From contig NC_057373.1 of assembly GCF_016906535.1 (NCBI RefSeq), positions 2,976,001 through 3,040,000 on the forward strand: a stretch of DNA of 64,000 nt, written 5' to 3'. This document shows positions 21,992 through 34,654 of the stretch, one piece after another; within the stretch, counting starts at the first letter, position 1, and every line of letters begins with the position of its first letter. The stretch comes from Rhizoctonia solani (lineage: Eukaryota > Basidiomycota > Agaricomycetes > Cantharellales > Ceratobasidiaceae). A program made the position numbers and the translations under genes. A model generated the notes under the pieces. The model had not been told where the DNA came from. It made no database searches and saw only the letters and a program-made list of their open reading frames with translations.

Positions 21992-22945
21992 CTCGAAACA
22001 AGTCCGGGCTGCGTCAAGGAGTGAGAGTCAAAGTGTCAAAGAGTCCAAGTCAAGTCCAAGGCAACTGAGAGCCGGTTATAAATGACGAATGGACCCTGTA
22101 ATTGGAGTCCCACGGCTTCTGGCTTTCCGCGATGAATCACATGTCCAAGCACAAACAACGCCAGCGCCCATGGTCCGATAATTCCGGGCGCTTCATCTTC
22201 CAATCACCTCTATCTATAGCAAAATGCTTGGGCGACGCCTTGGCCTTGAGCTGGCACGGTCGACAAGCATAGAACAATGTCGTACACAATTCAGCGAGTA
22301 TGGCTTGGGTTTACGGATGTTCACGGAAGACCTCAATGGGGTAACGCATGTCAGACGACTGGTTGGTACCTCTCCGATGCCTACCGGGTGGGGTAAGATA
22401 CCTAGTACGGTCAGCCTCCCTCGAAGAACGGCGATACTTCCCAAGACCCTGCATATATCTGTCAAGATCGAAAGAATAGGCGTTGGGGATAGACGTTGGA
22501 GTCGGCGACACGGACCGGGGATTGATTCCCTCTTGAAACACACGCATAAGTGACCATTATGAACTGATATTGATTACACAGAAAATGATACAGGAATCCA
22601 TCTGTCTAGTAGTTATCGAAAATGCTTGGTCACTAGGAACAATACCAGAAGATGGATACCGATTCCAAGAATATATATAGACATGAAAAAAGAAACAAAG
22701 CGGAAAATGTCAGTCGCTTAATATAAGAGGAAAATGAACGGACGGTCAACACGACCAAGATCAAAGCTGTCTAGAATTCAAGGCCCGTGTTAGGTAGGGC
22801 TCGAGGCCCACAGCACAGCGAGACCCGAAGCTACCCGGCGGCATCCCCACCCCACCACCTAACCTACGCAGTCTGTTTGAACTCTTGAGTGACCCCAGAT
22901 CCTGCCAGCCCACCCCCGGGCAAGTCAAACTCGAGCAAAGTTTCT
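21992..22945. other. intergenic, one doubtful small ORF on each strand
   Basis: Spans the kinase promoter and the 3' side of the lyase gene, both minus strand. The block 22214-22553 is open on both strands. The minus frame from 22547 (78 residues, Arg/Ser/Pro-rich, with Y-S-F-D-L-D-R-Y) looks somewhat coding, but I find no family and no splice partner. Confidence 0.35.
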
Positions 22946-25736
22946 TTAGTCGTCGTATGCCTTGTGCATCTGTGCGACCCCGTGTTGCGTCTTGACCCGG
23001 CATGACCGAGCATACGCTTGCATTCCGGATGACTTTGGCGTGGTCGTGGTCGTGGTAGACCAGACCAGTCTCACACGCGTAGGACCAGACCCATGCGTGG
23101 GATCCGCGATGGAAACGCTCCCGCTGTGTTTCTCCTTGCTGGTGAGCTTGAGAACGAGCGTGAGCGGCCGGTCAGCGTAAACCGTCAAGCCCATCTCGGG
23201 TACCCGAACCGATCCTCCGCCGACGTTCCAGAATGCGGCACCGAGCGTGCGGGACTCGTAGTCGATCGCGGCGCTCACAGTACCATCGTTGATAATTGTC
23301 CGGGGTGCAGCCCACTCGGCTTGTCTTCAAACTCCTCGTGTGAGTTGGTAGCGGGAAAGATGGAATACTCGATCGGCGTGCCCAGATTCGCTTGGTCGTG
23401 TACAATCGAGGCGGAGAACATGTCCTTGGTAACATTTCCTTGCACGCTTGTACCAATATTCTTCCAACTGCCCGTCTTTTTTTCTGCTTCGAGCCTGATC
23501 TCAGTTCCCTGTGACTCGGGGAAGATGTACCCAGTCCCAGCGTGCCAGATACTATCCACATCACAGTAGTTGCCGCTCGAGACCTTTTCGCCATCGACAT
23601 AAACGGGACCCTTGTGCAAGCGCTGATCGAGGACCGAATAAACCGGAGCAGAAGAAGTCGACGAAACCCCGTTGACTAGAACATGCTGTACGTTATGCTT
23701 GAAAAAGAACCAAGCCTTCTTGAAACTCAACCCTCTGGTGGTTGGGTTGGTGTATTCCATCGCCGCCACGCCAACGTCACCTGCACTAACACCTCCCGCA
23801 TAGGTCGTGACACCAGCCTTCTCGGTAGCCGAGCAGTTGAGCACGGTGGCGTTGTAATCGACGGTTGTGCCCGGGACGAGGTTCCAGTCAAAGGTGGCAT
23901 ACATATCGAGATACTCTTGGCCGTTGGAATATTGATACATCGCTCCGTCTGAAAGGTGGAAACCAAATGGATTTTGGGTGTTGACGCACTCTGAGGTTTT
24001 GGTGCGGTTGGATAGCATTCGAAGAGTGGTGACGGTTTGGTTTGTACGGTGGACCTACAAATAAGTGAGTCGGGTATGCGCGTGAAATAGGTCAAACTTA
24101 CCATGTAGTCCGAGTTCCAGAACATACGGTTACCCGTAAGGAATCCTGCGTTCGCAGTCTCGATAGGTTTGCTCAGATCGGTTGCGAACTTTTGCAATTC
24201 AGTCGAGTTCCAAGCGTCGCCGAGTTCTTGAACACGCGTCAAATTCATTTTGAGGTTCGCGCTTGCCCTAAAAAGGTGTATGTATCAGCTTTGTTCGACA
24301 GCAGCGGAGCTAGGTAACTCACTGATCATCGGCAATGGCGAATGCAATCATTCGACCAATCACGGTCTACGTTACAGATGCTTTTTAGAATTGATTCAGT
24401 GAGTAGTGTGATACCAACTCACATAGTCCCAATGCAAGGTATTGTTCTTGGTATCCGCAAAAGTCATCCATTGCGCACCCCCGATGTGAGAGCTGAATGC
24501 GTCTTTGACTGATTGGTTGGGTTGGAACGCTGTATCGGCAGCCTGGAGCTCCATCTCAAGAAGCGAATTAGAGCTATCAGTAAATTGTGGGGAATTGAAT
24601 GGTCAGCTCCAACTGGCAAGTCTCGAGTTCTTGGCAAAAGGATAACTGACAAGTCTTTCCCGTAATTTCCTTTGTGATGTCACCCGTTAGTCGAGAAGTT
24701 GTCACCAAGTGTGAAAATCGGAACGTACCATCGTAGACTATTCCAATATGTTGTTGGAATGAACCATCGGGTTTGATACCATCTACGAAATCTTTTTCAT
24801 GTACAACAGTCTGTGAGAGGATATATGCAATCAGTATGGACAGCGGCTAGCTTTTTATAATAAATGACCATACCTCATTGTGAACGCGCTCGTATGCATC
24901 CATAATACGCGATGCATTGCCCGTACGGTTGTTTTCCAATAGCCCAGCAGAGATCCCGATCGATGCCATGTCGATAATGTTTGCGCCGCTCACGAATCCT
25001 GGTGGAGGATTACGATAGAAGGGTGCATATGCGCGTGTAGTAATAGCTGTGCAATTGCCATATTCCGTAGGGGTGAGCTCGTCGCCAAGCAGGAGGCACG
25101 TTTTGCCAACCTGGGTAGGAACGAGGATAACGTTACTGTAGTTCGGGGATACCATGCGCTTCATTAGCGCCGGTCAAAGCGAGATCGCCGAGTAACAGAC
25201 GAACCTGTACCAGTTGGTGTTCCACAGCCCCGGGGTTCCACATGGACATTCTTCGGCAGGTTGACCGCCTCTATCGAGACATGCGCCATTGGCAACGGTG
25301 CCAAAGTCGTTGGCAAACCAGTAACCCATAGCTCGGGAAAGAGCATCGCGCACTGTAGGGTTTTTGACGTATTGTTCGGCCCCATTAACTCCGCCATGGT
25401 AGGCAGCTGCCAGAATGAGAATACGATTCCAGTGGATCCCAGCCGGCCAGTTGGCTCGTTGAGCATCGCATCCCGTTGCATAGTTAACAGTCGGCCACGT
25501 TCCATTCTCGCTGAGTGTATTCAGGCTGAGCAATGTTAGATCCAGTGTTAGATTGCGATATAACTATGAACCACTCACTGCTCCTCCACTAACTGGGGAG
25601 TCGCCAGACTCGATGCCACAATAAAAGGCAATCGACGCTCATATACCGCTTGGATATCCTGGTCACTTGCCTGACCGCGAGCAAGCTCAAGTTTAAGGGC
25701 AGCCACCGCTGCAACAAGCAGTTGACGAAACAGCAT
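22946..25736 (-). CDS. Secreted polysaccharide lyase family 8 (PL8), apparent frameshift near 23330
   Basis: Enzyme that cleaves uronic-acid polysaccharides (hyaluronate, chondroitin or xanthan type) by beta-elimination. A signal peptide (M-L-F-R-Q-L-L then A-A-V-A-A-L) starts at 25736. The alpha-helical half has Y-A-T-G-C-D and N-W-P-A-G-I-H-W-N-R-I, then P-P-P-G-F-V-S-G-A-N-I-I-D-M. The catalytic block is K-P-D-G-S-F-Q-Q-H with G-N-Y-G-K-D-L soon after. The beta-sandwich part includes N-R-M-F-W-N-S-D-Y-M, T-S-E-C-V-N-T-Q-N, G-T-P-I-E-Y-S-I-F-P-A and I-I-N-D-G-T-V-S-A-A. Between F-P-A-T-N-S-H-E-E-F-E-D-K and A-E-W-A-A-P-R-T-I-I the reading frame changes with no intron to explain it. Either a real one-base deletion or a sequence error. 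If real, the protein is cut after the active site but inside the C-terminal sheet. Confidence 0.82.
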
Positions 25737-26949
25737 GATAGTGAAAAGAATGTGGTAAAAAGAATGTGGGTTCGGGGGGCGTGGAGCCCTATAGCACGAG
25801 AATGGATCCACAGCCCTCGCCGCGTGCTTGATATATATCATAGTATCCCCATTCCGAGATCTAGAATATCAAGAGATGACACCAAGGAGTGATCGGCTAC
25901 GGTCATCCAACCCACGTTCGAGAAGCGCCCCCAATTCAACCCTGGATGTTACCCCGGCGCTTCTCCATAACGCGAATAGGGAACTGGTCGCCGTGGTCGC
26001 GTCAGTTCATCACCGATCTTCCCGAGATTAAATGAAACATGTGCATCCATAACAACCATGTTCATATCGTGGTTCGTTGCCTGCACGAGTCCTTGATTTG
26101 GGCTAGCTGGGAGGTGCGCCAAGACTGATAAAACCTAATCTCTGATTTAAATTTTAGCCTCTAAGAAGCGCCCAGTCGACGTGCCGGTTGTCGGCATATA
26201 CATGGAATTTCCCCATTACCGACAACTCTGCTCACAGATATACCCACCAGAGTTTGTCTCAACAGCTAGTCTTCATCTTGGCATCTAGTTATATGACTCA
26301 ATGGGTACGTTTCCGAACGTGCGGTTGATTCGGTCCGAGGATGGGATGGACCAACACTGGGCCGTTCTAAATTTCCGTAAGCCATGGGCATGTTTCTTGA
26401 TAGACCATATCATTTTCTTCTGCTTGAATTTTGTCAGTTTAGCGTATGCTCGATCAGGTATATCGTGGTCTGTTCACTCACGTTCTAAAGTTTGTCTTCC
26501 AAATCATCGCCTTTAGTCGCGAACTTCGGCAATTTGCGAAATGCTCCGAGGTGGTAGAACGCCTATAAAGTCCTTACGTACCCAATGTTGGTTTTGAGTG
26601 ATGGCATCAAGATCTCCGAACTTGGTTGGCCGGTGCAACCAGGCACATTATCCCGTGTATGCTGTGTGCTTATTGATACCAACCTCCCACATGTAGTACA
26701 TTCGATTCAGGTTTAGTCCGCTCAGTTATGAGGAGAGTTAGATTAGGTATTCGTCAGTAGATTGAAAATTTATTTGACAAGTCTAAGCGATAGTTACAAT
26801 TCCTTAAGTCGCTTGTACAGTATTTACGAATCACACACGCCCTCGGGCCGAAATTCAACCAATTTGTCTGTAGGTATATTCATAATGTTCGGAATAATAC
26901 AATAATAATACATGCTCAAAATCTAAATGGTATGGAATGTTGACGACGC
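25737..26949. other. intergenic, no gene seen
   Basis: About 1.2 kb between two minus-strand genes. It holds the lyase promoter and the 3' flank of the cyclin gene. Short frames (for example 26301-26516, plus) carry no motif. The part from 26700 to 26940 is AT-rich. Confidence 0.5.
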
Positions 26950-29267
26950 TTAGTCCTTGGTCAAGTCGCTACACCTGCTATGGGACCCGCCCAACAGCCT
27001 ACTTAACCACCCAATGTTTTCCGGCTCCTTTACCGAAACCTTCCCAGGGGCCGGGACAAAACTAACCCCAGTGTCTGATTCTTGAAGCCCAGCCATTCGG
27101 TCGACATGACAATACTTTTGATCGAGCCTTGAATCCGGGAGCTCTGCCACAGTTCGGTCTACCATGCTTTCGCCAATTGCAGCTCGTCGAGCAGATTTCT
27201 CGCCCTCCAGGGGCAAACGCTCGTCGATGTGCCTGATCCGTCGATTGATCGTGTCCTTGTTTTTGCCCAATCGAAGGGGCGCGGTGGTCTTGAATTGTTG
27301 CTCGCACTCATTCAGTCCCTTTGCTTCCAGCTCGGCTTGCAATTTCTTATCCCAGCGGGTGTTCAAAAGGTCAGCCGGTCCAGAATCTATAACCGCCTTG
27401 TAGTGTCGTCCTCGGACGTGACAGTATATGCGTTTATCGAGCGTGGCCTTGAGAATTGGACGGACGTGAGCTGGTGATGATGATGGTGCGGATGATCCAA
27501 GAGCAAGTGCGACTGGATGGCTTCTCTCTACAGTTGTGTCAATAGATATTCCATCATGGCTCTCTTGAGACACGGGAATTCCAAGCCTTAGTAACTCAGC
27601 CTTTAGATCCCTGGTGAGCTCTCCATCCAACATGTCGGTTGGAATCGGCCGTTTCAGCGCATAGTACCATCGGAGGTCTGAAATTGTTAGCTTGGCCATC
27701 CGTGCCGGCTCGATAGATGACTGTCCCGCATCTTGCTTGTATAGCAGTCCAGAGCCGAATATTGGGACAAACGAAGGCGTGTTGAGCAATGTAATATCCC
27801 GATTCTCCTTCCTGGACAAAGAGGCGAGCTGCCGAGCTTGGTGAGCCATTGTTTCGCGAAGGGTTTCTCCAACTTGGCCGCGCGTCCACGGTGAATCCTT
27901 ATCCGGAGCAGCAACAAGAGTATCCACTACAAGCGACGAAAGCTCTGGACTGGTGATATCCCCGCCGTAAATAAAAGGAAGTGACTTGACGCCCGCGATT
28001 GGTGTTGAAGGCGGAGCAGAGGGTACACCAATTGGGGCGATCGTGCTCTTAAGCTCGGATCTATCTATTAGCCTTGATAAGTAACTGGCATTCATATCAG
28101 GGTTGAGTTGTGGGTATGGAGTGTGATGTAACGGTCCAAGAAAATGCGAGTTAATCCATGCGGCTTGAGGACTCGTATTCACTTCTAGCAAAGGCCTGGC
28201 CCTTTGGTTGAGTTTTGAGCTATTTGTAGCGGGAAAGCTCTTCTCTATGGTGTGTTCTTTGTCTAGCACTCCACGAACAGGGGTACATGGGGGAGATGCA
28301 AGTGAAGTATTTTTCTGATATCCAAGGGTGATAGGTGACGGTATAAAGGCCTTTCTCGAACCTTCGGCCACCCCACCGCCAGATTTGACAGTACTCCTAG
28401 GTGCGGAGCTTGATTTGACCGACAGAGAATACCTTTCCATCGGCCAGGGCTTTGGCCGTCCCTGGCCTAGTCGGAGTCGCTTTAGCGGTCCTTCTGCGCG
28501 CTCGTGAGAACTCAGACCATTCAGGCAGTCGCGTAGATCTTCTTCGTCGAAGCGCATATTGAAATCCAAGAGAAACAAGACATCTCGCTCCAGTGCAGCA
28601 GTCGCGTCTGGTCCAAACAGATATCCAAGTGAGGCTGATTCGGCCGGTTGAATGCATTGCGCTTTCTCTTTGGATATTTTAGAACTACGTGAACGATGGT
28701 GAGATGTCGATTCTACGAGTGACGAAATACCAAGAGCCGCTGCTGTGTACCCTGCCCAATGTGCTGTCGAAGGAGAGACATCATGACTGTATTTACTTGC
28801 TACTGTAAATAATGCCACAGCCAGCCGGTAAGGCGTTTCAGGGCCATGCTCTAAACCGGGTTGAGGATGAGATTGACTTCAGGCATATAAGCGTACGACT
28901 ACGTACTCATGTTACCCGATTGGAGGCACTTCGTTATCCTCTTCAAGTAAATCATACTGCCCAATACTGACGCTGTATGAATGTGCGAACGTGCCACCAA
29001 GTCCTTGAGGAATATCTCAAGCGGAGGAAATTCGCACTCAGGAGAACAAGGAGCACTGTTCAAAGCGAATTTGCCTCGAATAGGAGTCACCGGAGGCGTT
29101 GGCAGATGGCGATTCCCTAGAGTATTAACAGCACCCGTAAGCTTGCACGCAACATAATGGATAATTTGATCTGTGACAGGCATGGCAAGAAGTCGCACGA
29201 TTGCCTCATCGTGTTCATCATAGGAAACCATAGAGTATGGGCATACCCGAGCCGAAGTGGATGACAT
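26950..29267 (-). CDS. Pho80/Pcl-type cyclin with long disordered C-terminal extension
   Basis: Regulatory subunit of a Pho85-type cyclin-dependent kinase. Two exons, 28916-29267 and 26950-28850, join to 750 residues. The cyclin fold is in the first 230 residues: F-L-K-D-L-V-A-R-S-H, then L-G-S-M-I-Y-L-K-R-I, Y-R-L-A-V-A-L-F-T-V-A-S-K-Y, and D-V-L-F-L-L-D-F-N-M-R-F-D-E-E-D-L. These match fungal Pcl1/Pcl2 and related G1 cyclins. The remaining 500 residues are Ser/Pro/Arg-rich and low in hydrophobics, with S/T-P sites that could be kinase targets (T-P-P-V-T-P, P-P-C-T-P). Such an extension is unusual beside yeast Pcl1 (about 280 residues) but known in basidiomycete cyclins. The large second exon is uninterrupted. 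No downstream partner is visible. Confidence 0.83.
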
Positions 29268-29703
29268 AGCGTCGAACCCTCTGATATCATGGGATGCAGT
29301 ATTGAGTAAATTTTGGACATCTTAAAATAGCGGAAACTCACCTCTGAAAATTGATTTGAGGGTTGTGGTGGTTGCACAGAAACATCACACCGAGCCCCTA
29401 TTCAGGTTTCGTACGACAATTGCCGCTCAGACCTAAACGAACTAAATACACAACCCAAATGACTACTACAACCATCTCTCAGTCCATCATAGATACTGAT
29501 GCCCATGATATGATTAATTCCGCAATGAGTAGTACAGTTGTTGATCCAAGTTGTAAAATGTCGGATTGCTAGCCTTGGCTGGGATATTTAAAGACATGAT
29601 CTATAGGTCCGTTGCTTGCTACAAGAAACTACGAATGACAAACGTATAATGAGATGGCTTGTATGCGTTGGTGTATATCAGGAATAAGTTTATATATCGA
29701 CTT
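29268..29703. other. intergenic, no gene seen
   Basis: Contains the cyclin promoter (minus strand) and the 3' flank of the Vps gene. The small plus frame at 29363-29572 has no motif or splice partner. Confidence 0.5.
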
Positions 29704-32700
29704 TCATAGTATTGGGGTGTCGCCTTCACTCCAGCCTTCTTTACGCTTCAAACCCTCAGACACAAGGCTACTGGGACCGTCGAGATCGAGGGGATCTTGC
29801 CGTAAGACCGCGTCGCTATCCCCGTCGTCATCATCAGCCTCCTCAACTACATAACCTTCATCCTTAATGACCTGCATTGCGTTGTCCATAACCTGCGGCA
29901 ACAAGAAGTAAGTGGTGTATGATCATTTTCTATCATACTTACAATGAGGTTCTGCCCTGCGCTTATATGTTTTAATATCATGCCTTCCCTGGAGTCGTGC
30001 ATTGTTCGCCGAAGTGATCTTTCTAAGAAGGAAGAAATAACACTGAGAGACCAAGAATCAGGAATGGCTTCCAGAACCTAATAAGTATGAAGAGATGGAA
30101 AGTTAATCAAGTCCGGTCAGCTGCGTTGGTTCACATACTTGAACTGCATCAAAATTATGAGCCTGGGAGTTAAGTAATTGGGCTGTTTGGATTGCTGTGG
30201 CCTCTCTTTCGGGTCGTTAGATCGCAGTCATGCATTATCATATGCTGCAAAACATACCCTCCAAGCGTATAGACTTCCATCAGAGTTTTCAAGAGCTCCC
30301 GCCGTTTTTCTTCGGTTACCGGAGCGGCACGCCTGCCTCCCGTACCAACTAACCAAGCATGAGATTGCATTCCACGGCGATCACCGACCAGATTGGCAAC
30401 CTTTGGTGGAATGACCACTCCCCCAAGAGCACAATAGGCCTCAGCAGATACGCTATCGCGGACCTCGTGCACGAGAATTGTGAGTGCCTTGCGATGATGC
30501 CCTAGCTAATAGGTAAATAGATGTTAAACGTCTTGATTGACAAACATAATCGCGACTTGGTATTACATACCTTTCCGTCGATAATTGCCCTCTCATATGC
30601 AAAGATTTCGCTGATGCCCGAATTTTGAAGTTTCTCCCTTATTGACCGGGGGTTGTACAAACTGGATCCTTGTAGGAAGAGAGCAAGTTTTATTCGGATA
30701 TCCAAGACACCAGGCATCGCGTCACTATTTGCGATGTATAGGAGAAAGGGATTTGGTGGTAATTTTGCATATTCCTGGGCTGTAAAGTTGGTTTGGTTAG
30801 ATAAATAGTCAAAACTAAAGGGCCTCTTACATATTTCAGAAAATAGAGGTTGTACACCGGGCTTTTCAAGAGTAACGATCGCTTCGTCCAAATATCGTGC
30901 AGCCAGTTGGTTATGTAGATTCGAATCCTGAATGCAGCATATAAGGAGGTACTTGTGTGCCCAGAAGGACGAACTTACCGAACTATGCTTATTCAATACA
31001 ACATGCTCCAAGAATCGACCAGCAGCGAGGTCGTTGATGGGTTGCATGTCGGCCAACACTGCTGCGTCATCTATTTTAGGTATGGTGCGAGAAGTGAAAA
31101 TCTGTTATGAGGACAACTCAACGTTATGCACCATCAAACAGCTCAATAGTACACACCTTGAGGCCAAGAGCAGGGTCATGCTTCAATACCCAGATACCAT
31201 AATTGTGTACTAGCGCAACGTCTTGAGTTCGGTTAAGAATTTTAATAGCTTGCTCAAAGGGCTCTTTTACTCCCGCCGCTGCGTCCATATATTGGCCATC
31301 ATGAAGTCTGCAAGCGACAAGTGTTTGAGAATATATGGTCAGAACCAAAAAGGTACAACGCACTTAGCTAGAACACTAATTAGGTGGGCCTCATCGCCAA
31401 CTTTAGCACAGAGCGTGACGAGTGCCTGGAACTGTCGGTGTTTCACAAGGGCTGGTTCAATTGCGCCAATAGTTAATAGCGTTGAGTCCTTGATCAGATC
31501 AAGTAACTCGGTAGTTTCCCCTGATTCAGCGAACAATCGTGCTAATACTGTATCGACAGCCTGTATAGCGAATAATAGTTATGGTATCATTGAATATTCG
31601 TAATGTGAATGACATAGATTTTTTGGACCTGCCTTCCATGCACTACCGTCTTCATGCATCCGCCTTGCCTGTGGTCCTCCATACCGTCTTCGATTTCTCG
31701 TTTTGTGTAGAAATGCTCGAAGCATATCACGAGAGTTTCCAATAAGGATATCCCTTAATGTCACAAGAGGTTCTTCCCTCTCTCCCAGATGCGGGGAATA
31801 GTTACGCACTAAGTTCAAGTCAACTGGTTAGCGGCCAGAGAGTTGTCATGAGCACGGTTCCAACGGATGAATGCGTGAGCGAGTTTGGAGAGTAATGAGG
31901 TTTTAATTAAGAAAGTACTCCAGTTGGATGAGTGGGAAGATAGAATAACGAGCGAAGCAAAATAAAATAAAGACACTAAAATCGAAGCTGGCATTAAGCT
32001 TACCGATTTCTTCGACACTTTTCATATCGCGTACAGTTTCCTCTAAACCTTTGAATATGGGTATAGTTTCTTCCGGGTTGTTGTATTCGGGTAGCCCTTC
32101 GCATAAATCAGGGAACAGCCGAATTAAAGCACGTGCGTCCATTTCTGCTCTGAAGAAATAGTTCCCAGCCTCTTCGAAATGAGTTTCACAGAGTTTTGCA
32201 TAACCAAGTTGGGTATAAATATAGCGTATTTGGACGTCCTTCAATCGCACGTGAAATTAATGTCAGACGTGAGCCTAACATAAATCTCACCTGGTATTCA
32301 TCACCCGTCTTCTTCCTCACGATATCCAGTAGACGAACGATATCCTTTTCACGACCCGCTCCTAATAAGCTCTCGGCCTGTGACAACAGCGTTGTAGGAA
32401 CAAGTGACTGCACAGCATTGTTTGATGTTAGAAGAATTCTCGACCTTGCATAGCTTGTTGGAGCGCGATCTTTCGAAGGAGGCGCAGGCGTTGGAGGAGG
32501 CGTGAGACCGGAACCGGGCTGACCCTCTGGAACGTTTTCGTCGGATTGAGATTCCACTTTACTCTCAGGATGATCCAACGTAAGTGGAATCCGAATTGTG
32601 CTCAGCTTGGAATCACGTTCGCCGGCGGAAACAAGGTAACCTGAGCCACCACTCATACAAAGCCCATGTGGAGCAAAATCTTCAGGCCGGGGTATTACTT

Positions 32701-34025
32701 GTACAATTTTAGGGGGTTGCTGAGTATAATTGTGGATTTCGATGGTGTTGTTTGGTAAGAGCGCAATAAAATGAGGAGGATCAAGGGCTGTAATGACATC
32801 AGTTGCGTTACGATCATGATGCTCGGGATCAACATAAAATACCCACCAATATCGATCGGAAAGCAAGGCATTTCTATCAAAGCTCCTCCTGGATCTCCAC
32901 CAGCAGTAAGGAAGACCGCAATGCTGCCCTCGCCACTTGCCTGCAAGACCACGAATCCACCATCGCCGGAAGGGATGATACGAGGCAAAGTTCCAGGGAT
33001 TGTTAGACCTGGAAGCGGCATAACAGGGAGGAAAAAAAGCTGATCCAACCCAAGTATGTTGTAGTTTTCGGCGTCGGCACAGCATAGTGTAGAGCCCCAC
33101 CGACGCGGCACCGTCAGTCCAGATGGAACAGGAACGTCCTAAAGAGTGTATATTGTTAAATGGCTTGGGGAAAAAAATAAAATAGTTACCCTCATATGCA
33201 TAAGCCGTTCCCTTAAGGTAAATATGCGAATCTGGCCGCGGACGAACACGCACATGCCGACGGGCTCAACGGTTGGAGGACCCTGTTCGTTGGGTGGGGG
33301 AAGACGCATGACTTGTTCGTCAACTGCAAACGCCAGCACTCGTGTCATGCTTTGAATGAGTGCCTGTGGTACCGGCTCGATTCCTGGCAGCGTATAAAAG
33401 TGCAGAGTACCAGCTGACTAAAGTTAGGAATGGCTGCGCACGGCTTTCAAAGCTCGTGCTCACCCGAAAAGACGATAAGCCTTGCGATACATGGGATTAA
33501 TGCGATTTGATCGATCGGTCTACGGCCGGCCAATATTTGTCGAGCAGTTACTTGATACAAATCCCTCTGATTCTCGTCAGGTGCATAACGAAAAGAGATC
33601 ATCCGACACATACGTCTCTTGAAGAACCTTGATCTTGTAACGAATATCTCACTAGTGTGCCATCCGAATTTCCCACATATATATCCCGGCCTGGAATCCA
33701 AGTTGCACACAAATCGCGATATAAATCTATATGACATACCCAAAGCCTGTGCACATCGAACATTAACCTGAACTTGAGGCTGGGGAGGTCTTGCAGCTGA
33801 CTTTCCAATCGCGGAGTTCGAAACCCTCGCAAAGAGGTCGAGCGGGCTGCTCACAGTGGGTGTAGGTGGCTCCCGATCTGCCAATGTTAGATATAAAGAA
33901 ATAAAAATCCCCCAATATACCTTACTTTGACCCAAATCCAAGAGATCTCCCACATGTGGATTAATATCTTTTAATAAAGACTGAAGTTGGAAAGGCGGAA
34001 CCTCCAGTGGGTCAATAGCCGCCAT
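29704..34025 (-). CDS. VPS3: Vps3/TGFBRAP1-like subunit of CORVET/HOPS tethering complex
   Basis: Endosome-vacuole tethering protein. The start M-A-A-I-D-P-L-E-V-P-P-F is at 34025 and the stop at 29704. The gene has many introns. An N-terminal CNH (citron-homology, beta-propeller) domain shows Y-V-G-N-S-D-G-T-L-V-R-Y and the segment A-L-L-P-N-N-T-I-E-I-H-N. The middle carries the Vps39/TGF-beta-receptor-associated domain 1 (Y-T-Q-L-G-Y-A-K-L-C-E-T-H-F-E-E-A then A-L-I-R-L-F-P-D-L), and later the domain-2 signature D-I-R-I-K-L-A-L-F-L-Q-G-S-S-L-Y-N. The tail has an acidic run (E-E-A-D-D-D-D-G-D-S-D). Vps3 marks CORVET (Rab5) and Vps39 marks HOPS (Rab7); the layout with a CNH and the R-L-F-P-D-L block favours Vps3/TGFBRAP1. 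A seeming frame break near 32830 is resolved by a GTGGGT intron of about 60 bases. Confidence 0.8.
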
Positions 34026-34654
34026 GGTCGGTGAAGCTATGTGCACGTGATAGCCGATGAACAGTGGCATAGCTATATTGGTGCCTGCCAGAAGGATCTA
34101 GCCACGCAAACCCCAATTAGATTTCACCATCACATCTATACTCTGGTGATATCAAGAATATACGAGATTCAATCATCATCAGAAAGCACACAGGAGCTTG
34201 GTGGAAATCTGTGTTTATTATTGCCGTCGCGATCCCAGGGGGGGGAGGGTGATCGGTATTGCATTTATTGGTGGGTAATTACACAGGCAGTGGCAATCAG
34301 GTTCCTTGAGCTTAAGCAAGTTTATCCACGAACACCGGAATGATTTTTCATATTAAATGTTAACTTTTAATGACACTAGATATGCAGGCCCACTGAGAAG
34401 GCTCAGAGGGGCAGTAGCCCCTTTATGAAAGGCGAAGACACAGGGACAACAATCAACGGGCACCGAATCACATAGGGGGGCTCATGTTTCCTTATAAGCT
34501 ATGATTAATTCTTAAGTAGATAATAGACACAACCGAAACTCTCTGGAATGATTAATAGTGTTGAAGCCCGGGTATTACGTTCCGGATTGATTTGTATAAA
34601 GCTGTGTGTTTATGGTAACTCACTCCCGCAGCTCCTCATCAAGTTCGAGAATAA
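34026..34654. other. intergenic, no gene seen
   Basis: Vps promoter side and 3' flank of the P450. A plus frame at 34041-34343 covers the Vps start region and lacks support. Confidence 0.5.

Noticed and set aside
22214..22553. Open frames on both strands, about 109 residues each
   Set aside because: Opposite frames shadow each other; no motif and no splice partner. Only the minus frame has some protein-like character, so it is mentioned under the gap and not called.
30905..30930. tRNA-like T-loop sequence GATTCGAATCC
   Set aside because: It lies inside coding sequence of the Vps gene and no cloverleaf can be drawn around it.
32770..32900. Apparent frame break in the CNH domain of the Vps gene
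   Set aside because: A GTGGGT donor and a CATTACAG acceptor remove about 60 bases and join I-D-I to A-L-D-P-P-H-F in frame.
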